The translations under genes were made by a program, and so were the position numbers. From Actinoallomurus sp. (lineage in GTDB: Bacteria; Actinomycetota; Actinomycetes; Streptosporangiales; Streptosporangiaceae): a stretch of DNA of 40,354 nt. The notes beneath the pieces are model-generated. The model made no database searches, was not told where the DNA came from, and saw nothing but the letters and a program-made list of their open reading frames with translations. Of the stretch, positions 1 to 8,301 are shown in pieces (within the stretch, counting starts at the first letter, position 1; the number at the start of each line of letters is the position of its first letter). Location of the stretch: the NCBI GenBank assembly GCA_025964685.1, contig JAOPYG010000007.1, positions 1 to 40,354 of the forward strand. Reading direction: 5' to 3'.

Positions 1-1776
1 GTGTTCCACACCAACGAGGGCCACGCCGGCTTCCTCGGCCTGGAGCGCATCCGGGAGTACATCGACGACCAGGGCCTGACCTTCGACGAGGCGGTCGAGG
101 CGGCCCGTGGCGGCACGGTGTTCACCACGCACACGCCCGTACCGGCCGGCATCGACCGGTTCCCCCGTGAGCTGATCAAAAAGTACTTCGGCACGGACAA
201 CGAGGCGTCCAGCGTCTCGACCGAGCGGATCCTGGCGCTCGGCGCGGAGACCTACGACGAGGGCGACCCCGACGTCTTCAACATGGCCGTCATGGGCATG
301 CGCCTCGCGCAGCGCGTGAACGGCGTCTCGGTGCTGCACGGCGCCGTCAGCCGCCAGATGTTCGGCGGCCTGTGGCCGGGCTTCGACACCGAAGAGGTGC
401 CGATCGGCTCGATCACCAACGGTGTGCACGCCGAGACCTGGGTGGCTCCGGAGGTCATCGAGCTCGCCCGGCGCGAGCTGCCCGGGGTCGTCGAGGACGG
501 CAAGGGCTGGGACGCCGTCGCCAAGGTCGCCGAGCCGGAGATCTGGCGCATCCGCCGTACGCTGCGCGAGCGGCTCGTGCTCGACGCCCGCCGGCGCCTG
601 CGGGAGTCCTGGCACCAGCGCGGCGCGAGCGACGCCGAGCTGACCTGGATCGACGACGTGCTCGACCCGGACGTGCTGACCATCGGCTTCGCCCGCCGCG
701 TGCCGTCGTACAAGCGGCTCACGCTGATGCTGCGCGACCCCGAGCGGCTCAAGTCGATCCTGCTCGACCCCGAGCGGCCGGTGCAGATCATCATCGCGGG
801 CAAGGCCCACCCGGCCGACGAGGGCGGCAAGCGGCTGATCCAGGACATCGTCCGGTTCACCGACGACCCGGCCGTACGGCACCGCATCGTCTTCCTGCCC
901 GACTACGACATGGCGCTCGGCCAGTCGCTGGTCCAGGGCTGCGACGTGTGGATGAACAACCCGCTGCGCCCGCTGGAGGCGTGCGGCACGTCGGGCATGA
1001 AGGCGGCGCTGAACGGCGGGCTCAACCTGTCGATCCGCGACGGCTGGTGGGACGAGTGGTTCGACGGCAACAACGGCTGGGCGATCCCCTCGGCCGACCG
1101 CGCCGCCGACCCGGACCGCCGCGACGACGTCGAAGGCCACGCGCTCTACGAGCTGATCGAGGACCACGTCGCGGCGCTGTTCTACGACCGGGCCACCGAC
1201 GGCCTGCCGCGCCGCTGGCTGGAGATGGTCAAGCACACGCTGGCCACCCTGGGCCCGAAGGTCCTCGCCGGCCGCATGCTGCGCGACTACGTCCTCGACC
1301 TGTACGCGCCCGCCGCGATCGCCGGCCGCGCTCTGGCGGCCGACGAGCACACCGCCGCGAAGACCCTCGCGGGCTGGAAGCTGCGGGTGGCCAAGCTGTG
1401 GTCGGGCGTCACGGTCGAGCACGTGGAGTCCAGCGGTGCCGGGCAGAGCCCGCAGCTGGGCGCCACTCTCGCCGTGCGCGCCACTGTCGAGCTGGGCGGC
1501 CTCGAACCCTCCGACGTCGCGGTCGAGGTCGTGTACGGCCGGGTCGGCGAGACCGACACCCTGGTCGACCCGTCCTACCTGGAGCTGACGCAGCTCGAGA
1601 ACATCGACGACGGCCGGCTGCGCTACGCGGGAGAGGTCCCCCTCGACCGGGCCGGCGCGTTCGGCTACAGCGTCCGGGTCGTGCCCAAGCACGAGATGTT
1701 CGCCTCCAGGGCCGAGATGGGCCTGGTGGCCCTGCCGCCGGCCCCGACCGGAATGACCAACGGCGACCTTCGCTGA
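1..1776 (+). CDS. glgP: Alpha-glucan (glycogen/maltodextrin) phosphorylase, 5'-truncated by window edge
   Basis: This is the C-terminal 591 residues of a glucan phosphorylase, which releases glucose-1-phosphate from alpha-1,4-glucans in the cytosol using pyridoxal phosphate. The frame is open from base 1, so the GTG there is an internal Val and not a start. The actinobacterial family is usually around 850 residues, so the N-terminal third should lie upstream. Visible family signatures are the HTNEGHAGF segment near the start, TTHTPVPAGIDRF, RRVPSYKR, and the PLP-lysine region ACGTSGMKAALNGG, where K334 of this fragment is the expected Schiff-base lysine, followed by DGWWDEW and NGW. The last ~130 residues form a beta-rich tail seen in actinobacterial GlgP proteins. 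The gene ends at TGA 1774-1776 and is followed by a hairpin terminator. Confidence 0.95.
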   Translation: MFHTNEGHAGFLGLERIREYIDDQGLTFDEAVEAARGGTVFTTHTPVPAGIDRFPRELIKKYFGTDNEASSVSTERILALGAETYDEGDPDVFNMAVMGMRLAQRVNGVSVLHGAVSRQMFGGLWPGFDTEEVPIGSITNGVHAETWVAPEVIELARRELPGVVEDGKGWDAVAKVAEPEIWRIRRTLRERLVLDARRRLRESWHQRGASDAELTWIDDVLDPDVLTIGFARRVPSYKRLTLMLRDPERLKSILLDPERPVQIIIAGKAHPADEGGKRLIQDIVRFTDDPAVRHRIVFLPDYDMALGQSLVQGCDVWMNNPLRPLEACGTSGMKAALNGGLNLSIRDGWWDEWFDGNNGWAIPSADRAADPDRRDDVEGHALYELIEDHVAALFYDRATDGLPRRWLEMVKHTLATLGPKVLAGRMLRDYVLDLYAPAAIAGRALAADEHTAAKTLAGWKLRVAKLWSGVTVEHVESSGAGQSPQLGATLAVRATVELGGLEPSDVAVEVVYGRVGETDTLVDPSYLELTQLENIDDGRLRYAGEVPLDRAGAFGYSVRVVPKHEMFASRAEMGLVALPPAPTGMTNGDLR

Positions 1777-1787
1777 GGTCTCCGCAC

Positions 1788-1820
1788 GAGGGTGGTCCCG
1801 ACCGGTTCGGGGCCACCCTC
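1788..1820 (+). terminator. Intrinsic terminator after glgP
   Basis: A 12-bp stem with one G-U pair (arms 1788-1799 and 1809-1820) and a 9-nt loop starts 11 nt after the glgP stop. A short T-rich run (CTCTTTCC) follows. Position and stem strength fit a rho-independent terminator. Confidence 0.7.
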
Positions 1821-1833
1821 GGCTCTTTCCAGC

Positions 1834-1987
1834 GTCGACGAACTGCTACGGCACGAGCAGGATCTCATCGACGACCTCACCCCCCGGGGAACGAGAACAC
1901 CTCACCGAACTGCTCCGGACCCTCCTAGAAGGCCTGACCGCGCGGCTCGCCGGCGGGGGTGCTCCCGGCAGAGCCGATCAGGAGTAG
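1834..1987 (+). pseudogene. Remnant of a MarR-family regulator C-terminus (frameshifted)
   Basis: Translation from 1834 gives VDELLRHEQDLIDDLTPR. A one-base frame change in the C/G run around 1880-1889 then continues as EREHLTELLRTLLEGLTARL and ends at TAG 1985-1987. Together this reads like the last helix of a MarR repressor, where an 'L(S/T)PEER..L..LLR.LL.GL' tail is typical. No start codon, DNA-binding wing or upstream part remains, so this is a scar and not a working gene. Its last bases overlap the 3' end of the SWIM gene on the other strand. The call rests on a short recognisable tail; chance resemblance cannot be excluded. Confidence 0.45.
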
Positions 1988-2778
1988 AGCTCCGGCAGGG
2001 CCTCGTACGCCGGCCGGAGGACCTCGGTGAGATCCCTGCGGCGCACCTTGACCTTCGGCGGGTCGAGGAGCTTCAGCAGCAGGCCCGGCGGCATCGGGGG
2101 AGCAGGCGGACGGTCGCGGACGGCGGCCGGTGCCCAGAAGTCCTCCAGGCGCTCGGTGATCGGTGTCTCCTCGATCTCCAGCGGGTCGGCGGCCGCGGCG
2201 GCGTCGGCCGACTCCAGGCGGCGCAGGCCGGCCAGCAGCCGCTCCTTGGTGCGGCCGTTCCAGGCGAGGATCAGGAACGGGTCGTCGTCGAAGGCCTCGG
2301 CCAGCAGGTAGAGCACGGCCGCGGCGTGCTTGCAAGGCTCGCCCCAGTCGGGGCAGCTGCACATGATGTGCAGATCACCGGACGCCCCGGGGAACAGCGG
2401 GATGCCGAACGCCGCGAAGACCTCCTCGATCTCCGGCGGCATCTCACCGGCCAGCAGCCGCGCGCGGAAGACCGCCTGCGACGCCAGCACCTCCTCGATG
2501 GCCGCCCATGTCGGCTCGTCGATGACGTCGATGCCGATCGCCACGTCGTAGGGGTCGGCCTCCGACCCCTGGACACGCGCGGTCACTTCGTACGCCTCGA
2601 CCTTCAGGTCGACCACCTGGCCCTTGCGGGCGTAGGCGCGGCCGCGGCCCAGCCGCCCCGTGTCGGCGAAGGACTCCAGCACGTCGATGAAGCGGCGCGA
2701 CCACCATTCCTCGCCGATCGTGCCGCGCTCACCGCGGGCGCGCAGGCCGCCCTCGACCGGGCGCGGAGGACCGTACAT
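1978..2778 (-). CDS. SWIM zinc-finger protein, partner of the SNF2 helicase
   Basis: This 266-residue protein carries a SWIM zinc finger (CxCx6CxH) with ligands C140, C142, C149 and H151. SWIM domains bind zinc and mediate DNA or protein contacts. The N-terminal part (EEWWSRRFIDVLESF and following) is typical of the actinobacterial SWIM proteins encoded next to SNF2 helicases. Its ATG (2778-2776) shares one base with the TGA stop of the SNF2 gene (TGATG), so translation is very probably coupled and the two products may act together on DNA or nucleoprotein. A much longer open frame extends upstream but runs antiparallel through the helicase and has no family signature, so the ATG at the overlap was chosen. 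The C-terminal ~100 residues are low in recognisable features. The exact role is unknown. Confidence 0.85.
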   Translation of the reverse strand: MYGPPRPVEGGLRARGERGTIGEEWWSRRFIDVLESFADTGRLGRGRAYARKGQVVDLKVEAYEVTARVQGSEADPYDVAIGIDVIDEPTWAAIEEVLASQAVFRARLLAGEMPPEIEEVFAAFGIPLFPGASGDLHIMCSCPDWGEPCKHAAAVLYLLAEAFDDDPFLILAWNGRTKERLLAGLRRLESADAAAAADPLEIEETPITERLEDFWAPAAVRDRPPAPPMPPGLLLKLLDPPKVKVRRRDLTEVLRPAYEALPELYS

Positions 2779-5700
2779 CAGGCGCTCACCGCCTCCGAGC
2801 CCAGCCGGACCACATCGCGCAGCTCGGCGACGGACAGCTCGGTGAGCCAGCTCTCGCCGGTGCCGACGATGCGCTCGGCCAGGGCCTTCTTGCGTTCGAT
2901 CATCTCGTCGACGCGCTCCTCCATGGTGCCCACGCAGATGAACTTGCGGACCTGGACGTTCTTGGTCTGGCCGATGCGGAACGCCCGGTCGGTCGCCTGG
3001 TCCTCCACGGCGGGGTTCCACCAGCGGTCGACGTGGACGACGTGGTTGGCCGCGGTGAGGTTGAGGCCGGTGCCGGCGGCCTTCAGCGACAGCAGGAAGA
3101 CGCCGGGCTCGGTGTCCTCCTGGAACCTGCGGACCAGCTCGTCGCGGCGCCGCTTGGTGGTGCCGCCGTGCAGCCACAGCACCGGCCGGTCGAGCCGGGC
3201 TTCGAGATGCGGCTGGAGCATCGCCCCGAACTCGGAGTATTGCGTGAAGACCAGGGCCTTTTCCCCTTCGGCCACCACCTCGGCGCAGATCTCCTCCAGG
3301 CGCTCCAGTTTTCCCGAGCGCCCGGGCAGCCGCGAGCCGTCCTTGAGCAGGTGGGCGGGGTGGTTGCAGACCTGCTTCAGCTTGGCCATGGTGGCCAGGA
3401 CGAGACCGCGCCGCTCCATGCCCGCGCTGTTCGCGATGCGATCGAGCATGTCCTCGACCGTCGCCTGGTAGAGCGAGGCCTGCTCGGGCGTGAGGTTGCA
3501 CCAGACCTTGATCTCCTGCTTTTCCGGCAGGTCGGTGATGATCGTCTTGTCGGTCTTGAGGCGCCGCAGGATGAACGGGCCGGTGGCCCGGCCGAGCGCC
3601 GCCGCGGCCTCCTCGTCACCGTGGGCCTCGATGGGCGTGGCGAACCGCTCGCGGAACGCCTGACGGGGACCGAGCAGCCCCGGGTTGGCGAACTCCATGA
3701 TCGACCACAGCTCGGTCAGGTGGTTCTCCACCGGGGTGCCGGTGAGCGCGATCCGCCCACGCGCCGGAATGCTCCGCACCGCCTGCGCCTGCCGCGTGGC
3801 ACTGTTCTTGAGCGCCTGGGCCTCGTCGCAGACCACGCGGTCCCATTCGATCGCGGCGAGGGCGTCTCGGTCACGGGCCGCGGTGCCGTAGGTCGTGAGC
3901 ACCAGATCGGCGTTGCCGACCGCCTTGGCCAGCTCCTCGCCCCGTTGCCGCGCGCCGCCGTGGTGGACGTAGACCCGTAGTTTCGGCGTGAACCGCGCCG
4001 CCTCCCGCTGCCAGTTGCCGACGAGCGACATGGGCCCGATCAGCAGCGTCGGCCCCACCGGCCGGCCGGACACGCGCCCCTGCTCCAGCAGCGCGAGCGT
4101 CTGCGCGGTGTTGTGGCAGAACGTGCCCGCCGCGACGTAGTTATGGTGCTCGGGCACCTCGAAGTCATAGACCCAGCCTTCGTAGTCGACGTCCTCTACG
4201 GAGACGACCGTGGCATAGAAGGCCTGACGGGTCGCCCGATCATTCAACGCTCCGCGAATATCGGACAGGCCCGCGCGATCCATTTGCCGGTATGCGGCGA
4301 CCGTCCCGGCGGTCCACTTGCTCTTCGGAAGAGCGGAGTACTCCGCGAGGGCCCGGCCATCGAGCATGCAGTCCATCGCCGAAACAGCGGCCATGAGGTC
4401 GCTGCCGGGTGTGCCTTCGACGTTCGTGTTCGACGGGGACTCGCAGATCGCCTCCAGCTTTGCCTGTTTCGCTGGATCGGCGATGCCCACGTGCAGGCGA
4501 AAGAGGCGTGCGCTCGGACCGCCGATGAGTCCCCTGTAGTACGGCCGCTTGATTCGTGCACCGTTAGTGGCGTGCTTCATCTTGGTCGTGATGCGAAGCC
4601 ATACTCCGAAGCGCCTCAGCATGGCGGAAAGCTGCTGCATCAAGAATAGGGATGCGGAGGAGATCTCGACTGTGCGCATTCTCAGGTCGACCGAAGACTC
4701 CGCCGCGAAGTAATGGCGCAGGAAAAGGTGCAGGGTAGCGTCGTCCGCAGAGACGATAAAATCAGGAATTTTCTTGTGAGCCGACACCCGTCCCCAGCGA
4801 TATCCAAGCTCTTCGAGGAAGTAGGCGTATGATTTGCTGCTTATTCTCAATACCGCACACGATTGATGCTTGTTCGCAGGTGTCACGGTCGGCTCGTTGA
4901 TCTTGAGATCATAGCGTCGACCGACGCGCATGATCCGTTCGTAGAGGTCCTCTAGAAGGTGTATGTCCTTTTGGCTGATTCGTGCCGTCCACCGGTTGCC
5001 TTCGTGTCCTTCGCTGATCTGCCAGGCGAGGAGTACGGTCAAATCAGGATCGGCCGGTCGGCCCTTGTGGACGAGGTGAGTGGGTACACAGACGCGATCA
5101 CCTGGCCGGATCTGGGCCGTCCAGCCGTCGCGTCCCAGCATTCGATGGCGCCGGGTCACTGTGATGGACGTGCCGTCCGACAGGGTTATCTCGCGGAGCG
5201 GTTCTCGAACGTGTTGCCGGTAGAGCCGTGAGATGCGCGCCGAGATCACGCTGCCAGTACGGTCAACGGAGCTCGTGGTCAACGCCTCTGTGGGCCTCGC
5301 CCATTCGCCTTCCCCGTCGAACTCGACCGCTCCCGCGAAACGTGCCCAGACATCCTTGGACTTGATGAGGGCGCCATTGACGAACACGGGTGTTTCGGGA
5401 TGAATGCACTTCCCGAGCCCCATGTCGTCCGCGAGCACCGCGCCCAGGCCGAGGCCGTCGAGGAAGGACAGCCAGGCCAGGCCGCGTTCCTGGTATGGCC
5501 GCAGGGTGCCCTCGAAGGTCTCCGGGGTGGCGATCGGCTCAAGGCGGCGGTCGGCCTCGCCGGACAGCAGGTCGCCGAGGGCGCCGTCGGCGTCGACCTC
5601 CAGCAGCGGCAGGATGTCGTCGCCCGCGTGGATCGCGGCGCGTACGGCCTGGGCCGCGGTCATCTCACCGGTCCGGCCGCGGCTCATGAACTCCAGCGCC

Positions 5701-7067
5701 GCCGCGAGCTGTGCGTCGTCCAGCTCGACCCAGCGTCCGCGCAGCCGGACCAGGGGCGCCTTGAGCCGGGCCAGCTCGGCCAGCTCCTCCTCGGTGATGT
5801 CCTCGCCCTCGACCGCGAGATCCCACCGGAAGCCGACGAGGTCGCCGAGGCCGAAGCCGGAGGAGACCGTGGCGCCGGACTCGGTCTGGGTGCGGGTCGT
5901 CAGCTTCATGCCCAGGCGGGCGCGGCCGGCCCACTGCGGGAGCTGCACGCCGAAGCCGGCCGCCGACAGCAGCGGCGCCGCCTGGCGCAGGAACGCGAAG
6001 GCGCCTTCGGCGTCGGTGGTGACGCTGGTCGGTGTCGCGACGCGCAGCGCCTCGGTGATCTGCGGGTAGAGCCGCAGCGCGCGGCCCAGGCCGGCGAGCA
6101 GGGTCTCCTCGGCGTCCGCGACGGAGGTGACCTCGCCGGTCCAGATCGCGGCGGCGGGGACGTAGAGGCTCGGGTCGTCGGTGCCCTGCAGCGCGAACTG
6201 CACCGTCCAGGGGCCGCCCGGGTCGTCCTCGGGCGGCTCCGTGAGCCGGAAGCACACGCGCAGGGGGCCCGACGGGCGCCGCGCGGCCGCGGCCCAGTCG
6301 TCGAGCGCGACGGCGAGCGTGTCCGGGTCGTCGCCGGGCTCGCGGGCCACGAAGGGGTCCGGGCCGGTCAGCGCGGCGGCCCAGCGCTCGGCGAGGGGAA
6401 GCCGGTCGGGCACCCGGCCGGTGCGCTCGGACAGAAGCGGGTGCGGGACGATGCCGCGTACGGTCGCGTCCGCCAGGCCGGTCAGGGCCTCCAGCAGCAC
6501 CTCCGCCGCCGGGCGCCCTCCGTCGGCGGAACGGCAGGCCGGCGGCATGGCGCGGGCGAGCTCGCCGAAGCGGTCGGCGTCGACACCGGTGATCACCGGC
6601 CGCCAGCGGGCGGTCAGGTCGCCGTCCTCGCGTACGAGCGCGGGCAGCACCCGGCCGCGCCCGGCCAGATGCATCGCCTCGTCGGCGACGAGCGCGAAGA
6701 ACCGAAGGTCGGCGCCGCGTACAACGTTGTCGGCGTCGCCGGCCGAGGCGAGCAGCGCCATCGCCGCGAACGGGTCGAGGGCCAGCGCCGGCACCCGCCA
6801 GGGATGCGCCGCGGGGCGGCCGCCCGACGGCTCGCGCGCCAGCTCCGGAGAGGGCAGCGGGCCGGCGGCGGAGCCCGGCAGCAGGAGCGTCAGCTCGACG
6901 CGCATGGCCCCGGCGGTCAGGGCCGCGTAGGAGCCACCGGTGAAGTCGGCGGCCGCGAACGGGTGGGGCTTGGGGGTGACGCGCACGCGGGTGGTGGCGG
7001 GCAGCGCCGGATCCTCCGCCCACAGGCACAGCGCACCGCCGTGCCAGATGGCGTGCGCGACCAGCAC
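2778..7067 (-). CDS. SNF2-family DNA helicase/translocase with in-frame intein
   Basis: The precursor has 1429 residues; removing the intein (554-986) leaves a 996-residue host protein. GTG 7067 is preceded by GGGGAG at a 5-nt spacing. The N-terminal ~500 residues match the bacterial SNF2-associated region (DUF3670-like just before the ATPase). The two RecA-like lobes show motif I DDMGLGK|TAQT (split by the intein), Ia LLIGPMSLVGNWQ, II DEAQ (D1081 of the precursor), III LTGTPVEN, the motif V region LSLKAAGTGLNLT and VI QATDRAFRIGQ (about 1357-1367). This is the HelZ/Rv2101-like group of double-stranded-DNA translocases. Without splicing, the P-loop Lys and Thr would be 433 residues apart and ATP binding impossible, so activity depends on protein splicing. 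The gene heads a two-gene unit with the SWIM protein. Confidence 0.95.
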   Translation of the reverse strand: MLVAHAIWHGGALCLWAEDPALPATTRVRVTPKPHPFAAADFTGGSYAALTAGAMRVELTLLLPGSAAGPLPSPELAREPSGGRPAAHPWRVPALALDPFAAMALLASAGDADNVVRGADLRFFALVADEAMHLAGRGRVLPALVREDGDLTARWRPVITGVDADRFGELARAMPPACRSADGGRPAAEVLLEALTGLADATVRGIVPHPLLSERTGRVPDRLPLAERWAAALTGPDPFVAREPGDDPDTLAVALDDWAAAARRPSGPLRVCFRLTEPPEDDPGGPWTVQFALQGTDDPSLYVPAAAIWTGEVTSVADAEETLLAGLGRALRLYPQITEALRVATPTSVTTDAEGAFAFLRQAAPLLSAAGFGVQLPQWAGRARLGMKLTTRTQTESGATVSSGFGLGDLVGFRWDLAVEGEDITEEELAELARLKAPLVRLRGRWVELDDAQLAAALEFMSRGRTGEMTAAQAVRAAIHAGDDILPLLEVDADGALGDLLSGEADRRLEPIATPETFEGTLRPYQERGLAWLSFLDGLGLGAVLADDMGLGKCIHPETPVFVNGALIKSKDVWARFAGAVEFDGEGEWARPTEALTTSSVDRTGSVISARISRLYRQHVREPLREITLSDGTSITVTRRHRMLGRDGWTAQIRPGDRVCVPTHLVHKGRPADPDLTVLLAWQISEGHEGNRWTARISQKDIHLLEDLYERIMRVGRRYDLKINEPTVTPANKHQSCAVLRISSKSYAYFLEELGYRWGRVSAHKKIPDFIVSADDATLHLFLRHYFAAESSVDLRMRTVEISSASLFLMQQLSAMLRRFGVWLRITTKMKHATNGARIKRPYYRGLIGGPSARLFRLHVGIADPAKQAKLEAICESPSNTNVEGTPGSDLMAAVSAMDCMLDGRALAEYSALPKSKWTAGTVAAYRQMDRAGLSDIRGALNDRATRQAFYATVVSVEDVDYEGWVYDFEVPEHHNYVAAGTFCHNTAQTLALLEQGRVSGRPVGPTLLIGPMSLVGNWQREAARFTPKLRVYVHHGGARQRGEELAKAVGNADLVLTTYGTAARDRDALAAIEWDRVVCDEAQALKNSATRQAQAVRSIPARGRIALTGTPVENHLTELWSIMEFANPGLLGPRQAFRERFATPIEAHGDEEAAAALGRATGPFILRRLKTDKTIITDLPEKQEIKVWCNLTPEQASLYQATVEDMLDRIANSAGMERRGLVLATMAKLKQVCNHPAHLLKDGSRLPGRSGKLERLEEICAEVVAEGEKALVFTQYSEFGAMLQPHLEARLDRPVLWLHGGTTKRRRDELVRRFQEDTEPGVFLLSLKAAGTGLNLTAANHVVHVDRWWNPAVEDQATDRAFRIGQTKNVQVRKFICVGTMEERVDEMIERKKALAERIVGTGESWLTELSVAELRDVVRLGSEAVSA
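4110..5408 (-). mobile_element. Intein (433 aa) in the SNF2 P-loop, with a degenerate-looking LAGLIDADG endonuclease
   Basis: The insert lies exactly between K and T of the Walker A motif. It starts with Cys1 (CIHPETPVFV, block A) and has block B GTSITVTRRHRML with the expected T..H pair. It ends with block F WVYDFEVPEHHNYVAAG and terminal CHN; the first residue after it is Thr. This is a class 1 intein: Cys1 for the N-S shift, terminal Asn for cyclisation, +1 Thr for transesterification. The middle ~270 residues resemble a two-repeat LAGLIDADG homing endonuclease (LLAWQISEG and FLRHYFAAESS), with Glu where Asp is usual. G+C falls to about half in the centre (59 of 120 bases at 4741-4860 by my count), against roughly 70% in flanking host sequence, which suggests recent arrival. 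Confidence 0.93.
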
Positions 7068-7143
7068 CCGAGCTCCCCACGTTGCGGACTCGGCGAAACT
7101 ACCAGGCAGGTACGTCAGTGCCGGGAGCCGGACTCACCGCGGA

Positions 7144-8148
7144 TCAGGTCCCGGTCATCCGGTGGCACTTTCCGTCCTCGCGGGCGGGGTGTGACTGGTC
7201 GTACGGATCCACGGGCTGCCCTGCCGCCGCCTTGTTCTCCGCGGGAGAGTCATCGTAGGCGGGATGAACGAACCCGTCGCGGACGTCGCACCGCGCGGGG
7301 GTGGGCGCGACCGACCAGTCCTGGGTCGACGTGTGCATGACCCCGCTTCGCAGGTAGTAGAAGGCCTCACCGCTCACCCGGGCCACCAGCCGTTCGAGCG
7401 TGCCGGGCGTGCCGGGCCGCTGGACGGGATAGACGAACAGGTAGTCGAACCCGACGCCCACGCCGCGTACGCCGTCATGCGTGGCGGGACGCGCCGCCAT
7501 GTGGCCGTGGACCTTGATGGTCGTGCCGACGAGCTCGGCGGTGTGGGGTGCGAAGGTGACGAGCCAAGAGCGGGTCCGCTTGTCGACATCGGGGTTGTTC
7601 AGGTTGTCCACGAAGAAGGACCGCTCGTCCGGCCCGACGGCCCGTGCGAAGGCGTCGGGGCTGCCGCCGAGGAGCGTCGGCCGGTCCAGCGCGGTGGCGG
7701 TGAGCAGCCGTTCGGTCCTGGCGTAGGCGGCCACCACGTCACGAGACTTGAAGCCGCCGACCGAGGTCGCGGGCGGTGAGGTGATCCCGGCGGCGCCGTC
7801 GGCGTAGGCCGCGGCGGGCGAGCCCGCGAACGGGTCGGCGGCGCTCAGGGCGGGGACCGCGCCCTTGTTCACCGATGCGGTCTCCGGGGAGAAGGTCCTG
7901 CTGCCGCGGATCTTCCAGGCCATCCCGCCGACCAGCGCCAGCGCCAGCACGACGACGAGCACGGTGCCGGCCGTCTTCATTCCGGACCTGCCGCGGCGCC
8001 GGGCCGCACGCGCCATCCGCCGGCGCTTCAGCCATCCGGGGCGCCGTGCACGCTCCCGGGCGGCGGGTTCGGTGAACGAGGCGCCTCTGACGAAGTCGTC
8101 GTCGAAGACGGGAGGTTCGGGCTCGCCGGACATGGAGGTTCCATTCAT
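7144..8148 (-). CDS. Single-pass membrane protein resembling Streptomyces SCO2583/SCO2584 family
   Basis: The protein has about 334 residues: a cytoplasmic N-terminus, a very basic stretch (RRRMARAARRRGRSG), one membrane helix (about residues 59-78) and a large outside domain. The N-terminal signature VFDDDFVRGASFTEPAARER recalls the SCO2583/SCO2584 proteins, membrane proteins tied to spore-wall formation in Streptomyces. That link is from memory and only moderately secure. Two Cys near the C-terminus could form a disulfide. No clear Shine-Dalgarno was found. In-frame candidates are TTG 8154, ATG 8148 and ATG 8133, and I chose 8148. A possible -10 (TACTGT on the minus strand, 8176-8171) would give a short leader. 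The gene diverges from the enoyl-CoA hydratase gene. Confidence 0.75.
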   Translation of the reverse strand: MNGTSMSGEPEPPVFDDDFVRGASFTEPAARERARRPGWLKRRRMARAARRRGRSGMKTAGTVLVVVLALALVGGMAWKIRGSRTFSPETASVNKGAVPALSAADPFAGSPAAAYADGAAGITSPPATSVGGFKSRDVVAAYARTERLLTATALDRPTLLGGSPDAFARAVGPDERSFFVDNLNNPDVDKRTRSWLVTFAPHTAELVGTTIKVHGHMAARPATHDGVRGVGVGFDYLFVYPVQRPGTPGTLERLVARVSGEAFYYLRSGVMHTSTQDWSVAPTPARCDVRDGFVHPAYDDSPAENKAAAGQPVDPYDQSHPAREDGKCHRMTGT

Positions 8149-8301
8149 GATCAAACGGATGAGCGGCTGAACAGTAGCGACCGCGACGCCCTTGACGGAA
8201 GAGGTGACTTTGCGACCCGACCCGGCTTGACCTGCCGCTACGCCCGGTGCCCGGCGCGCGTTAGGCTCGCGAGGCAGCGCAGTCGATCATCTGGAGGGGC
8301 C

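Noticed and set aside
1978..3501. Longer version of the SWIM protein starting inside the helicase gene
   Set aside because: The extra N-terminus is the wrong-frame reading of the helicase; the ATG overlapping the helicase stop gives the usual coupled start.
4110..5408. The low-G+C stretch as a separate inserted gene or insertion sequence in the helicase
   Set aside because: The frame is continuous, there are no terminal inverted repeats or target duplication, and splicing blocks are present at both ends.
5400..7340. Long plus-strand open frame (over 600 codons) antisense to the SNF2 gene
   Set aside because: Its translation is a low-complexity Gly/Arg/Gln/Ala product without family signatures; such frames arise opposite G+C-rich genes. 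The SNF2 motifs on the other strand are unambiguous.
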